Shown here: positions 32,729 to 40,174 of the stretch, piece after piece
How positions within the stretch are numbered: the first letter of the stretch is position 1
Layout: each line of letters opens with the position of its first letter
IMG/VR virus record: IMGVR_UViG_3300032287_003869
Coordinates: 1-64,000 of that record
DNA from: a virus
Strand: one strand, 5' to 3'
Length of the DNA: 64,000 nucleotides
The notes under the pieces: generated by a model
Told to the model about the DNA's origin: nothing
Database searches by the model: none
What the model saw: the letters and a program-made list of their open reading frames with translations, nothing else
Program-made: the position numbers and the translations under genes

Positions 32729-33367
32729 TCAATTCCAATTTAGTGCTTTTGATATATTTGGGAAGTTCAATTTAAATATTTTTTGAATTTCTACCGCTAT
32801 ATTTCTATGTTCTTTTTGAGTGTCTTGTTTTGTTCTGAGTTGCAAGTAGTGTATAAAACTACGGATGTTGCCTGACATGTAAAGAGTTGTTTGAGCGCAT
32901 AAAGGCAAAACCATTCTTGCACATTCTTTAGCCACGCCTTCCCTAAGAAGCTTTTCGTATGTTTTAATAGAAAAATCAATAGCATATTTTGCAGCATTGT
33001 TTAAAACAACATCAGCCATTACTTCTTCACTGCTTTGTCTGTTTTTTATCTCTTGTTTTCTTAGCTCAAGATTCTCCATTTCTGTCGTTTCCGAATACCT
33101 CTGAGAGAACTCTTGAAAATTAAAACTTTTATGCCTAAGTACTTGAGCGGCAATAGCTCTCGATGTTTTAATTTCAACGGTCATACTAGCCTGTTCAAAT
33201 ATAGACCAATGACCATGATCTATGCAATATTTCAATAATTTAGGAGCAGTTTCCGTGTTGAGTTGATTGCTGGGATTGGATACTCTGGCGCAGTATCCAA
33301 TTAAATCCTCAGCTGTTTTCAACCCTTCAATTTCAGGTTTTGTTATAGAAATTAGTTTAACAGTCAT
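32729..33367 (-). CDS. thyX: flavin-dependent thymidylate synthase ThyX
   Basis: 212 residues from MTVKLISITK. The ThyX signature is RHKSFNFQEFSQRY (family RHRxxSxNExSxRY, with Lys for the third Arg and Gln for the Asn). LRTKQDTQKEHR near the C-terminus is the second conserved block. It makes dTMP from dUMP with folate and FAD, replacing T4 Td, and complements the dCMP deaminase at 13.4 kb. Confidence 0.9.
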   Translation of the reverse strand: MTVKLISITKPEIEGLKTAEDLIGYCARVSNPSNQLNTETAPKLLKYCIDHGHWSIFEQASMTVEIKTSRAIAAQVLRHKSFNFQEFSQRYSETTEMENLELRKQEIKNRQSSEEVMADVVLNNAAKYAIDFSIKTYEKLLREGVAKECARMVLPLCAQTTLYMSGNIRSFIHYLQLRTKQDTQKEHRNIAVEIQKIFKLNFPNISKALNWN

Positions 33368-33689
33368 ATGGCTTGGCGAATCCCTCTTTAACCAAAAGAT
33401 CATTCACATTTTTACCATCAACGGAAACTATACCCAACCAACGACCATATTTTTCCTTTTTGTCTTTGATTGTTTCTAGAATGATTTCCTTATTGATGGT
33501 TAATTCGCTCAAACGATCTCTACTAGTGAATCCAAGTGATCTAAATTCACCTTTTAATTCTGGTGCATTGATACCATAGAGTCTGATAATTTGATCTTTT
33601 AACCAAACGCCAAAACCCAAATCAATATCTACAGTGAAGGTGTCGCCATCGTGAACCGATTTCACGATGGCTCTATAATTATATTTCAA
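33357..33689 (-). CDS. staphylococcal nuclease-like (SNase) protein
   Basis: A 110-residue protein with HDGDTFTVDID, IRLYGINAPELKG and KDKKEKYGRWLG, the active-site blocks of thermonucleases. No signal peptide is visible, so it acts inside the cell, perhaps in host DNA or RNA breakdown. A perfect 11-bp hairpin lies in its first 50 bases. It overlaps the thyX start by 11 bases. Confidence 0.85.
   Translation of the reverse strand: MKYNYRAIVKSVHDGDTFTVDIDLGFGVWLKDQIIRLYGINAPELKGEFRSLGFTSRDRLSELTINKEIILETIKDKKEKYGRWLGIVSVDGKNVNDLLVKEGFAKPYDC
33645..33671 (-). repeat. perfect 11-bp inverted repeat in SNase gene start
   Basis: GCCATCGTGAA (33645-33655) and TTCACGATGGC (33661-33671) around a 5-base loop. 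It lies 19-45 bases into the SNase coding sequence and would form a stable mRNA hairpin. Confidence 0.75.
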
Positions 33690-33922
33690 TCAGCCTCCTC
33701 TTGTGTTTGAGGAGATTTCTTTCTTTGGTTTCTTTCTTGCTTCTGAGCTTTAACGGCCCTCTTCTGATCTTCAGAAAGAATCCCAAGAATATCTTCCCTC
33801 CAAGTTCTATTGGCTTCCTTTCGAGAAAGGGTAGTACTTCCTTTGGGTGCTACTCTTTTTAGTTGTTCTCTGATCTCCTGCATGATAGGAGACTTAATTG
33901 ATTTCCACGTTGCTAGGTTCAT
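33686..33922 (-). CDS. hypothetical basic protein
   Basis: A 78-residue basic helical protein with a Lys/Arg/Gln-rich C-terminal half. Unknown family. It lies between the SNase gene and the C-terminal half of uvsX. Confidence 0.5.
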   Translation of the reverse strand: MNLATWKSIKSPIMQEIREQLKRVAPKGSTTLSRKEANRTWREDILGILSEDQKRAVKAQKQERNQRKKSPQTQEEAD

Positions 33923-33925
33923 ATG

Positions 33926-34618
33926 TTATTCATTTTCCTTTTCTGTTGAGTTTTCATTTTTAAATGCTAGTTCTTTTTGTAATTTTTCATCCAGCACAGG
34001 AAGAATCTTTTCCCATACTTCGTTGTTATCTCTAAATTCTTTATAAAATCCAAGACTTTCACCGTTAAAAGCATAACGATGTCCTTGTTTTTCCAAAACA
34101 CCATATGCTTCGGCCATTTCCAATAAACCAGAATACTTTGCTAGACCAGTTTTGAAATTCAAATATAATTCTGTCTCTAGGAATGGTGTCACGAATCGAT
34201 TCTTTGTGGTTAGAAATCGTAATGTAAGTCCATTGACATCTTTGGACATTGAAGTGGATTCTTCCACTGCATTCTTGTTGTCCAACTTCGATGCTTTCTC
34301 TTGCTTCATTGACATTTGAACAAGAACGCTAGACATGTACAGAGGACCAGAACCTCCAGCTTGGCTTTTTACAAGTGTGGGATATAGGGCGCCTGGATTA
34401 TCATATGTATGGTTAGAAAACAATACAGGACAATTTGCCTTGGATGCTGAGTGTGTAATGGCCCTCAACATGCTTTTACAATTGTGGCTTATTATTTTAT
34501 CGTCTGTTATGCAAAAAGTTTCATCTTCATCTACTGTAATATCTATTAGATTTTTATCCTCAATGATATTTTCTATTTCTAGAATTTCAATTTCTTCGTA
34601 GTTATTTTCAATGTACAT
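33926..34618 (-). CDS. uvsX: UvsX recombinase C-terminal half preceded by split-intein C-fragment
   Basis: A 230-residue protein. Residues 1-46 are an intein C-fragment: NLIDITVDEDETFCITDDK forms the last intein blocks and the segment ends in SHN, followed by Cys47 as the first extein residue. Residues 47-230 are the RecA-fold C-terminal part of UvsX (FSNHTYDNP, AGGSGPLYMSS, acidic tail). The N-terminal half is a separate gene at 35741-36595. Trans-splicing would join Ser189 of that gene to Cys47 here, giving a 373-residue UvsX (T4: 391). Confidence 0.88.
   Translation of the reverse strand: MYIENNYEEIEILEIENIIEDKNLIDITVDEDETFCITDDKIISHNCKSMLRAITHSASKANCPVLFSNHTYDNPGALYPTLVKSQAGGSGPLYMSSVLVQMSMKQEKASKLDNKNAVEESTSMSKDVNGLTLRFLTTKNRFVTPFLETELYLNFKTGLAKYSGLLEMAEAYGVLEKQGHRYAFNGESLGFYKEFRDNNEVWEKILPVLDEKLQKELAFKNENSTEKENE
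34481..34618 (-). other. split-intein C-fragment (46 residues)
   Basis: Begins with the gene's own ATG and ends in His-Asn before Cys+1, the usual intein C-terminal splice junction. Confidence 0.85.
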
Positions 34619-35708
34619 ATGTTTTTATTTCTTTGTTATTTTTGATTATATTGATGTTTTGAACTATGTCAAGTATTAGTTTTTCTTCGTTTTCTTTAAA
34701 TGATTTTTCCCAAACAATTATTACTGGTAGTTTTAATTCGCTCTTCAATTCTTCTATTCTGTAATTATCTTTTTCCCATTTTTCTTTCACTAAAATTTTA
34801 CTGTAACTTATGCCTATAATGTCATCTGCTTTATATATTTCCGGATTACCGTGCCAAAAATCACCATAAAATTCAATAATGACCAAATCTTTTATTAAAA
34901 GATCCATGTGATATTTCCAATGCGGATTTTCTCTAATATATTCGTTTTCTTGTAAATTTAATACAGTTATAAGTTTAGATATAAACTTTTTTGCTATTTT
35001 ACTATTACCGTCAAAATCAGTTCTCCCAAATAAACCGGACGATCCTTTTTTATTGTATGCCTTCATTCTATTATCAGTCCACTCTTTCCATTTTTCAGAA
35101 GATAATTGATTCAAAGTGTCCAATCTATTTTTAACCATTTTTTCTAAAATTTCTGGAACTTTTGTATTATGAGGAACTCCCAATTTTCTCATATATGTAT
35201 TTTTGGTTTTTTCGTAAAATACTTCTTTATAATTTTCTCCATATCTTTCTGTCAATATTTGGTTTTTATTTTTAATAACATTTGGATCCATTATAACAAA
35301 CTCAAAACCATACTTTTCTAAACATGTTTTTTTTCTTTTTTCTAGACCATTTTTAGAATTTTCTGAACTTGTGCAAGTTAAACACATTTTGCTAAAATGC
35401 GAAGATGGTTTTAATTTTTCCGTATTTTCCGATAGTTTAAATGAAATTTGTTTCGATAATAAAGTTTTGCCCAAACTACGTCCGCATATATTGCATAATT
35501 TTTCAATTTCTATTTTTTCATGCCATTTAAAATTTAAAGAAACATCTTTACCCATATAATCGCAATACCATTTATATATTATTTGATTTTTAGGTTTTGA
35601 TATAAAAGGTTTAACTTTTAAATTTTTAATCAAATTTAAATTATGTAAAGATTTTTCTGTCAATTTTACATTGTGTTTTTTAAAAAAATCTATGAATATA
35701 TTTACCAT
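34608..35708 (-). CDS. homing endonuclease (Vsr-like/EDxHD type) between intein halves
   Basis: A 366-residue protein. The N-terminal part holds repeated zinc-like Cys pairs (CNICGRS, CLTCTSS) and segments such as CLEKYGFE and RYGENYKE seen in phage homing endonucleases. The C-terminal domain has HMDLLIKDLVIIEFYGDFWHG, the very-short-patch-repair-like catalytic core. It sits exactly between the two uvsX halves, overlaps the downstream half by 11 bases and has its own perfect late motif TATAAATA. It would cut intein-free uvsX alleles and spread the element. Confidence 0.8.
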   Translation of the reverse strand: MVNIFIDFFKKHNVKLTEKSLHNLNLIKNLKVKPFISKPKNQIIYKWYCDYMGKDVSLNFKWHEKIEIEKLCNICGRSLGKTLLSKQISFKLSENTEKLKPSSHFSKMCLTCTSSENSKNGLEKRKKTCLEKYGFEFVIMDPNVIKNKNQILTERYGENYKEVFYEKTKNTYMRKLGVPHNTKVPEILEKMVKNRLDTLNQLSSEKWKEWTDNRMKAYNKKGSSGLFGRTDFDGNSKIAKKFISKLITVLNLQENEYIRENPHWKYHMDLLIKDLVIIEFYGDFWHGNPEIYKADDIIGISYSKILVKEKWEKDNYRIEELKSELKLPVIIVWEKSFKENEEKLILDIVQNINIIKNNKEIKTYVH

Positions 35709-35715
35709 ATATTCA

Positions 35716-35723
35716 TATTTATA
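35716..35723 (-). promoter_or_regulatory. late promoter motif of the homing endonuclease
   Basis: Perfect TATAAATA on the minus strand, 7 bases before the ATG at 35708. Confidence 0.7.
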
Positions 35724-35740
35724 TCTTTTGCTCTAATTTT

Positions 35741-36595
35741 TTAGAGATTTGGCTCTATAATTTTCAATAATTTATCGGATGATTTTATATATTGAGCCTC
35801 GATATAAGATAATTTTGAATTTCTTTTTACCAAAAGTTTATGATTTTTAGATAAAATAATTTCCGAATCTTTAGTTTTTATTTTAATATATTCCGAATGT
35901 TTTGTATCCCACTTATTCAAAACTTTTCTATATCGGCCCAAATGGGTCAATACCAAATCTCCAACATTTATATCTGATAATTTTTTAAAACCGTTTATAG
36001 TATAAATCAAAGTATTTGGACACAGGCAAGATAAAGCGCGGCTTCCCATATCTGCGCTATCTTTTTGATCTTCAATGACTTTCGCCTCTCTTGCTGAAAT
36101 AAGATTACCCAAAGAATCAATGATAATCATGAACTTTCCTTGTAGTTTATTATCCACAATCGCCTTTAAAAATTTCACAATTTGATTTCTACAATCTTCA
36201 ATGATTTCAATTGGGCAATGTTTAATCTTACTCACATCACATCCCAACCTTTCAGCGGTATCCATGTCCAAGGCATTTTCAGTATCGAAATAAACAACAT
36301 TGATTCCCTTCTTTTGAGCATTAGATGCGATCTTATTCAATATTAATGTTTTTCCGCAACCACTTGGCCCTGAAAAACCAGTAATTCTACCCATTGGAAC
36401 CCCCTTGAAAGGAGATCCTGAGATAATCGAGTTAAGTGCATATGAACCAGTGCTGATCCATTCCTTTACAGTAGAAAGTGAATTCTCACTTAAAAATGTC
36501 GCCTCTGGGTTTAATTCCTCTAGGACTTTAAATGCATCCTTGATTGAACCAGTGTCGATGTTTTCTTCTTCGGTTTCTTTTTTTGTTCTAGCCAT
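35741..36595 (-). CDS. uvsX: UvsX recombinase N-terminal half followed by split-intein N-fragment
   Basis: A 284-residue protein. Residues 1-189 are the N-terminal part of a RecA-fold recombinase: Walker A GPSGCGKT (76-83), VVYFDTENA, Walker B FMIIIDSLGNL. At Cys190 an intein begins (CLCPNTLIYT, then DINVGDLVLT and LSKNHKLLV, the N-terminal intein blocks) and ends with a stop after Leu284. The C-terminal half is a separate gene. UvsX drives strand exchange with UvsY and gp32. The promoter TTGACT-N16-TAATAT uses the loop of a terminator. Confidence 0.9.
   Translation of the reverse strand: MARTKKETEEENIDTGSIKDAFKVLEELNPEATFLSENSLSTVKEWISTGSYALNSIISGSPFKGVPMGRITGFSGPSGCGKTLILNKIASNAQKKGINVVYFDTENALDMDTAERLGCDVSKIKHCPIEIIEDCRNQIVKFLKAIVDNKLQGKFMIIIDSLGNLISAREAKVIEDQKDSADMGSRALSCLCPNTLIYTINGFKKLSDINVGDLVLTHLGRYRKVLNKWDTKHSEYIKIKTKDSEIILSKNHKLLVKRNSKLSYIEAQYIKSSDKLLKIIEPNL
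35744..36028 (-). other. split-intein N-fragment (95 residues)
   Basis: From Cys190 to Leu284 of the uvsX N-terminal gene. With the 46-residue C-fragment the intein totals 141 residues, a typical endonuclease-free splicing domain. Confidence 0.85.
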
Positions 36596-36604
36596 ACAAC
36601 ATAT

Positions 36605-36632
36605 ATATTAACAAAAGATCCGCCAAAGTCAA
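36605..36632 (-). promoter_or_regulatory. sigma70-like promoter of uvsX inside a terminator
   Basis: TTGACT (36632-36627), 16-bp spacer, TAATAT (36610-36605), 9 bases to the ATG at 36595. The -35 box is the terminator loop. Confidence 0.6.
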
Positions 36633-36652
36633 ACCTTGGCGGATCTTTTTTT
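36613..36652 (-). terminator. strong hairpin terminator
   Basis: AAAAGATCCGCCAA (36613-36626) pairs over 14 bp with TTGGCGGATCTTTT (36636-36649) around a 9-base loop, with T-rich sequence on both sides. It follows the minus-strand gene 36684-37028 and would work in either direction; the plus-strand T-run (7 T) is the longer. Confidence 0.85.
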
Positions 36653-36683
36653 GTATGTCAAACGAAATTATTTTTTTGAAATT

Positions 36684-37028
36684 TTACTCGTCGAACAGCT
36701 TGATCGTGGGGGCTTCTTTCTTTTCTTCTTTCTTTGCGACTTGGAACATGTTTACATATTGCTCAACAAGGCGACCTTCAAGAGCTATTTCAGATTTAAC
36801 AATCCTATCAGCAGGATAATCAAAAATAGATCCGCCTTCTCGCTTATCTAATTGAATGAATTCCTTGAAGAATTGAGGAACAAGCTGAACGCTAAGTTGA
36901 CCATTACTGTTAGGTTGGGCCATAAGAATTGCTGGGTTCTTTACTTTAAGAATAGAACCTTTTGATTCTAGAACTTCTCCAACAATAGTGTGTCCTACAT
37001 GATCGATGAATACTTTAATATCTTGCAT
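36684..37028 (-). CDS. hypothetical protein, Sm-like fold possible
   Basis: A 114-residue protein. GHTIVGEVLESKGSILKVK and LSVQLVPQF resemble an Sm/LSm-type small beta barrel, followed by an acidic helical tail. It lies between gp43 and uvsX and is followed by a strong terminator. A promoter-like TTGCTT-N16-TAAATC is 7 bases before its ATG. Confidence 0.55.
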   Translation of the reverse strand: MQDIKVFIDHVGHTIVGEVLESKGSILKVKNPAILMAQPNSNGQLSVQLVPQFFKEFIQLDKREGGSIFDYPADRIVKSEIALEGRLVEQYVNMFQVAKKEEKKEAPTIKLFDE

Positions 37029-37035
37029 AGGTAAC

Positions 37036-37063
37036 GATTTAATAACTTAAATCGAAAAAGCAA
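37036..37063 (-). promoter_or_regulatory. weak sigma70-like promoter
   Basis: TTGCTT (37063-37058), 16-bp spacer, TAAATC (37041-37036), 7 bases to the ATG at 37028. Confidence 0.4.
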
Positions 37064-37066
37064 GCA

Positions 37067-39637
37067 TCATTCTTTAAAAAAATCCATCAAATCGCATGTT
37101 GTCATTTCACTCGGCTTTTGAGCTACCCAATTAACGCTTTCAAAAAAACTTTCAACTGGCGCAAATATCACCTTTTCAAACATTTTTTCATAATCGGGTT
37201 CAAAGAAGTTTCTAAATTCTTCTGGATAGTAATATTTGAAAGCAATAGAATCTATCGCATATTTGTTTGGTTTTTTGAGATAGAATATTTTTAATTTATC
37301 TCCGCTTTGGATTTTTTCATATTTCCCTATCAAATCCAATTTGTCCAATAAAAGATTATAGAAATATGCCGCCTTAACATGATTTGGCATACTTTTAACC
37401 GTCTGAAAATCATTACATTGAGATGCATATTTTTCGTAGTTTTTAATTCCCTTGTTAATTGCAATCTCTTCAAGAGGCAATCCTATGAATGCATCATGTG
37501 CTTTTGTTACTGCATCATTGGTTTTAACGTTATCCAATGTTAAAATAAGAGTCTCAGCAATATTTTTAACATAAGGTTTGACCTTTTTCGGCATTGTGCT
37601 TTTCACAACATCAACTCCTGTATATTTGAACTTGTTACACTTAATCCCTTCGTTGTCTAAAATGTGTAAAATGTAGTGTTTTTTCTTCAAAAGCATTCCA
37701 ATATCGCATATTTTTTCTCTCTTGAATAGAAATCTACAATCTTTCGAATTTAACTCTTTTTCTCCCCACTTGATAATCTCCTCATTTAAATATTTTGCAG
37801 TATCATCAATAATATTATACATCTCTTTTGTGACTTTATTGTTTTCAGAGAATTTTATATTTTTGTGTTCAATAACATCATCGAAAGAAATAAACAAACT
37901 GTCTGTATCAATATATCTGATAACATCTCTAGATACTTTTTTACCTATATTCTTCTCCACATACTCAGTAAGGATATCAGAACCTTTGTTAATAATCGCT
38001 TGACCTGTTAATGTGATTGATCTCGCAAGATCATCATCTCCAAGTGCAAAATATTTGTTACCGAATGCGCCATAAACGGAATTCAAGAAAATCTTTTTCG
38101 TTTTTTGATCTATATCCAAAAGTCTAGCTTTAGCCTCCAGTTTGCTTTTTGCGACTGGATCTTCTTCGGCTTCTATCTCCTTCTTCGTTTTTTTAAGATT
38201 TTTTACAGCATCAACACGTTGTTCATAGTATTTGTCGATGATTTCTGGAAACAGTCCTTTTCTTTTTTGAGAGAACAGGACATTCGCTTTCGATATCGCT
38301 ATCTTTTCCTTTTCAACTAATTTGTCGAAGGCATTATGAGATATTTTATGTTGAGTGTGATTGGCGTCTCTTATGATAACGTGTTCCGATGTCTTTTCTA
38401 TAATTGTACCTAGTTTTGTCTCTGGTGAAATGTTCAGAGTTATCATGGTATTTGGATAAAGAGAGTTTGCATCAAAAGACACCAAGTGCTTATGTATTCC
38501 ACTTTCTGGTTCTTTTACAAAAGCTCCCTCGTTTTTAGATATTTTATTTGGATCTCTTATAAAGGTTGGTATTTTAATGTCTCTTTTTCTGGCTTGAATT
38601 GCGGTTGCTCCTGTAATAACACCTAGACTCCTCAATGCGCTTTCCATTGTGGTTAATCCTGTGACGGCAAGAGAACGTAACAGTGGCATATATTTCAATG
38701 CATCGTCTAATTTCACAAGAATGTTGACGTCTTGAATGTTATAATCAACAAATGTTTCCCAATTCGTATCCGCTAGATCTGAAAGATTTCCTCCACCGTA
38801 GTCTATCTTATTTTCTCCAAGTTCAACCGATGCTATCGTGTTTAGTTTGTAATTTTCTCTTGGGTCTAGACAAAATTTCTTGTATGCATCCATGTAATCG
38901 ATGCTAGATACGCCATCCAATACCCAAACTTTCTCTTCTTTTCCGAATTTATTAAACTCTGTTCTGCTATATATGTTTTTTGTCGGAGAAAGTCTCGTAG
39001 CTTCATTTTCATCACAAATCTTACCGATTCTATTGACGAGATACGGAATATCGAAAAACTTACTATTCCATCCAGACAGCACATCCATGTGATCCTTTTC
39101 CACATATTCCAAAAATTTGGTCAGTAATTGTTTTTCAGAGGAACAATGACTATATTTTACATTCGGAAGTTTAGGAACATATGCCTTTGTACCCCAAACA
39201 TGAAACATCTGGCTCAATGTATCGTATATGGTGATAACATTAACTGGGGCATTTGCTTGATCTGGATGGGGGAAGCCTTCATCTTTGGAATAAACCTCAA
39301 TATCCAAATAAAAAATCTTCAAAGGATGCTGAATGAATTCAGGCTTCTCGTATTCTTGATAAAACATATCAACCAGAAATTGTTGATATACACTGAGGTT
39401 CTCAAATATTCTAACGTTATCTGTTTCTTTAATGTATTTCGATCTATCGTATTGAGTATTGAATGATTTTTTCTTCAGTTTCGTATTGAATAAACTGATA
39501 GAATCATGTGTTCCGTTTGTTTCTGTATAGACATAAGGTCTATAGGAACATTCCGCTTTAATTCTCTTTCCACTTGTGTCCCAAGTAAAGAGATTCATGC
39601 AGCGTTCTTTTGGATTATACGATAGATTTCTATACAT
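37067..39637 (-). CDS. 43: family B DNA polymerase gp43
   Basis: An 856-residue protein (T4 gp43 is 898). The exonuclease motifs are FYLDIEVY, SGWNSKFFDIPYL and YNIQDVNIL. The polymerase motifs are SFDANSLYPNTM (motif A), KKIFLNSVYGAFGNK (motif B) and YIDTDSLF (motif C). All catalytic acids are present and no intein or split is seen. The C-terminus ends in CDLMDFFKE, a probable clamp-binding tail. The gene is divergent from the small late gene at 39660. Confidence 0.95.
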   Translation of the reverse strand: MYRNLSYNPKERCMNLFTWDTSGKRIKAECSYRPYVYTETNGTHDSISLFNTKLKKKSFNTQYDRSKYIKETDNVRIFENLSVYQQFLVDMFYQEYEKPEFIQHPLKIFYLDIEVYSKDEGFPHPDQANAPVNVITIYDTLSQMFHVWGTKAYVPKLPNVKYSHCSSEKQLLTKFLEYVEKDHMDVLSGWNSKFFDIPYLVNRIGKICDENEATRLSPTKNIYSRTEFNKFGKEEKVWVLDGVSSIDYMDAYKKFCLDPRENYKLNTIASVELGENKIDYGGGNLSDLADTNWETFVDYNIQDVNILVKLDDALKYMPLLRSLAVTGLTTMESALRSLGVITGATAIQARKRDIKIPTFIRDPNKISKNEGAFVKEPESGIHKHLVSFDANSLYPNTMITLNISPETKLGTIIEKTSEHVIIRDANHTQHKISHNAFDKLVEKEKIAISKANVLFSQKRKGLFPEIIDKYYEQRVDAVKNLKKTKKEIEAEEDPVAKSKLEAKARLLDIDQKTKKIFLNSVYGAFGNKYFALGDDDLARSITLTGQAIINKGSDILTEYVEKNIGKKVSRDVIRYIDTDSLFISFDDVIEHKNIKFSENNKVTKEMYNIIDDTAKYLNEEIIKWGEKELNSKDCRFLFKREKICDIGMLLKKKHYILHILDNEGIKCNKFKYTGVDVVKSTMPKKVKPYVKNIAETLILTLDNVKTNDAVTKAHDAFIGLPLEEIAINKGIKNYEKYASQCNDFQTVKSMPNHVKAAYFYNLLLDKLDLIGKYEKIQSGDKLKIFYLKKPNKYAIDSIAFKYYYPEEFRNFFEPDYEKMFEKVIFAPVESFFESVNWVAQKPSEMTTCDLMDFFKE

Positions 39638-39642
39638 CGATT

Positions 39643-39650
39643 GTTAAATA
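39643..39650 (+). promoter_or_regulatory. late promoter motif
   Basis: GTTAAATA, 9 bases before the ATG at 39660. Confidence 0.5.
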
Positions 39651-39675
39651 ATATCAATTATGGAAGAGATTGCAA
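39648..39675 (-). promoter_or_regulatory. sigma70-like promoter of gp43
   Basis: TTGCAA (39675-39670), 16-bp spacer, TATTAT (39653-39648), 10 bases to the ATG at 39637. It overlaps the start of the plus-strand gene. Confidence 0.45.
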
Positions 39676-39854
39676 GGCAATTTTTCAATACACTGGACCC
39701 ATGTCCACAAGAAATCCCAGATTGTGAAAATCTTAGAAAAGAATACACAAGAACATTGGATTCTTTAAAAGTCAAAAGCGGATGCAGTCCTTGTGCTGAG
39801 AGAAATCTTAAAAACACATTCATATCTAGAATTAAAAATTTGATCGGAAAATGA
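39660..39854 (+). CDS. small Cys-rich late protein
   Basis: A 64-residue protein with four spaced cysteines (DPCPQEIPDC and SGCSPCAE), probably a metal site. Unknown family. It overlaps the next gene by 4 bases and is read from a late motif. Confidence 0.55.
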   Translation: MEEIARQFFNTLDPCPQEIPDCENLRKEYTRTLDSLKVKSGCSPCAERNLKNTFISRIKNLIGK

Positions 39855-40174
39855 TTTGGTTTTATACATCTGGTCTTTTGGCCGTTAATAGTATTCTTAT
39901 ACTATGGTTTTATTCTCCTATTGCTAATTCTATAGGCAAATTGTTCTTGAAAAGAAATGATATTTATGCCTTGGACGATCTTCTCGATATAATTGCAATC
40001 AAAAGTGAAGTTCTATCTACGCTTTTATCATGCTGGGTATGCATGAGCTTTTGGTTGTCTTTAATCGTCGGGCTTGTCTTTATGTTTATTTTCGGATTGT
40101 ATTGGTGGTATCCAATTTTAACATATCTGACTTATCCATCGATTCTTTTCGCTATCAAGCAATTATACCGTTGA
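39851..40174 (+). CDS. small membrane protein
   Basis: A 107-residue protein with about three hydrophobic segments (residues 3-22, 58-83 and 84-103) and the conserved-looking LLSCWVCMSFW. Unknown function. It is coupled to the Cys-rich gene before it and its last 20 bases overlap the convergent glycosyltransferase. Confidence 0.55.
   Translation: MIWFYTSGLLAVNSILILWFYSPIANSIGKLFLKRNDIYALDDLLDIIAIKSEVLSTLLSCWVCMSFWLSLIVGLVFMFIFGLYWWYPILTYLTYPSILFAIKQLYR

Noticed and set aside
33926-36595. Treating uvsX as a pseudogene broken by the endonuclease insertion
   Set aside because: Both fragments keep intact intein splice blocks and junction residues (Cys190; His-Asn before Cys47), which fits trans-splicing better than decay.
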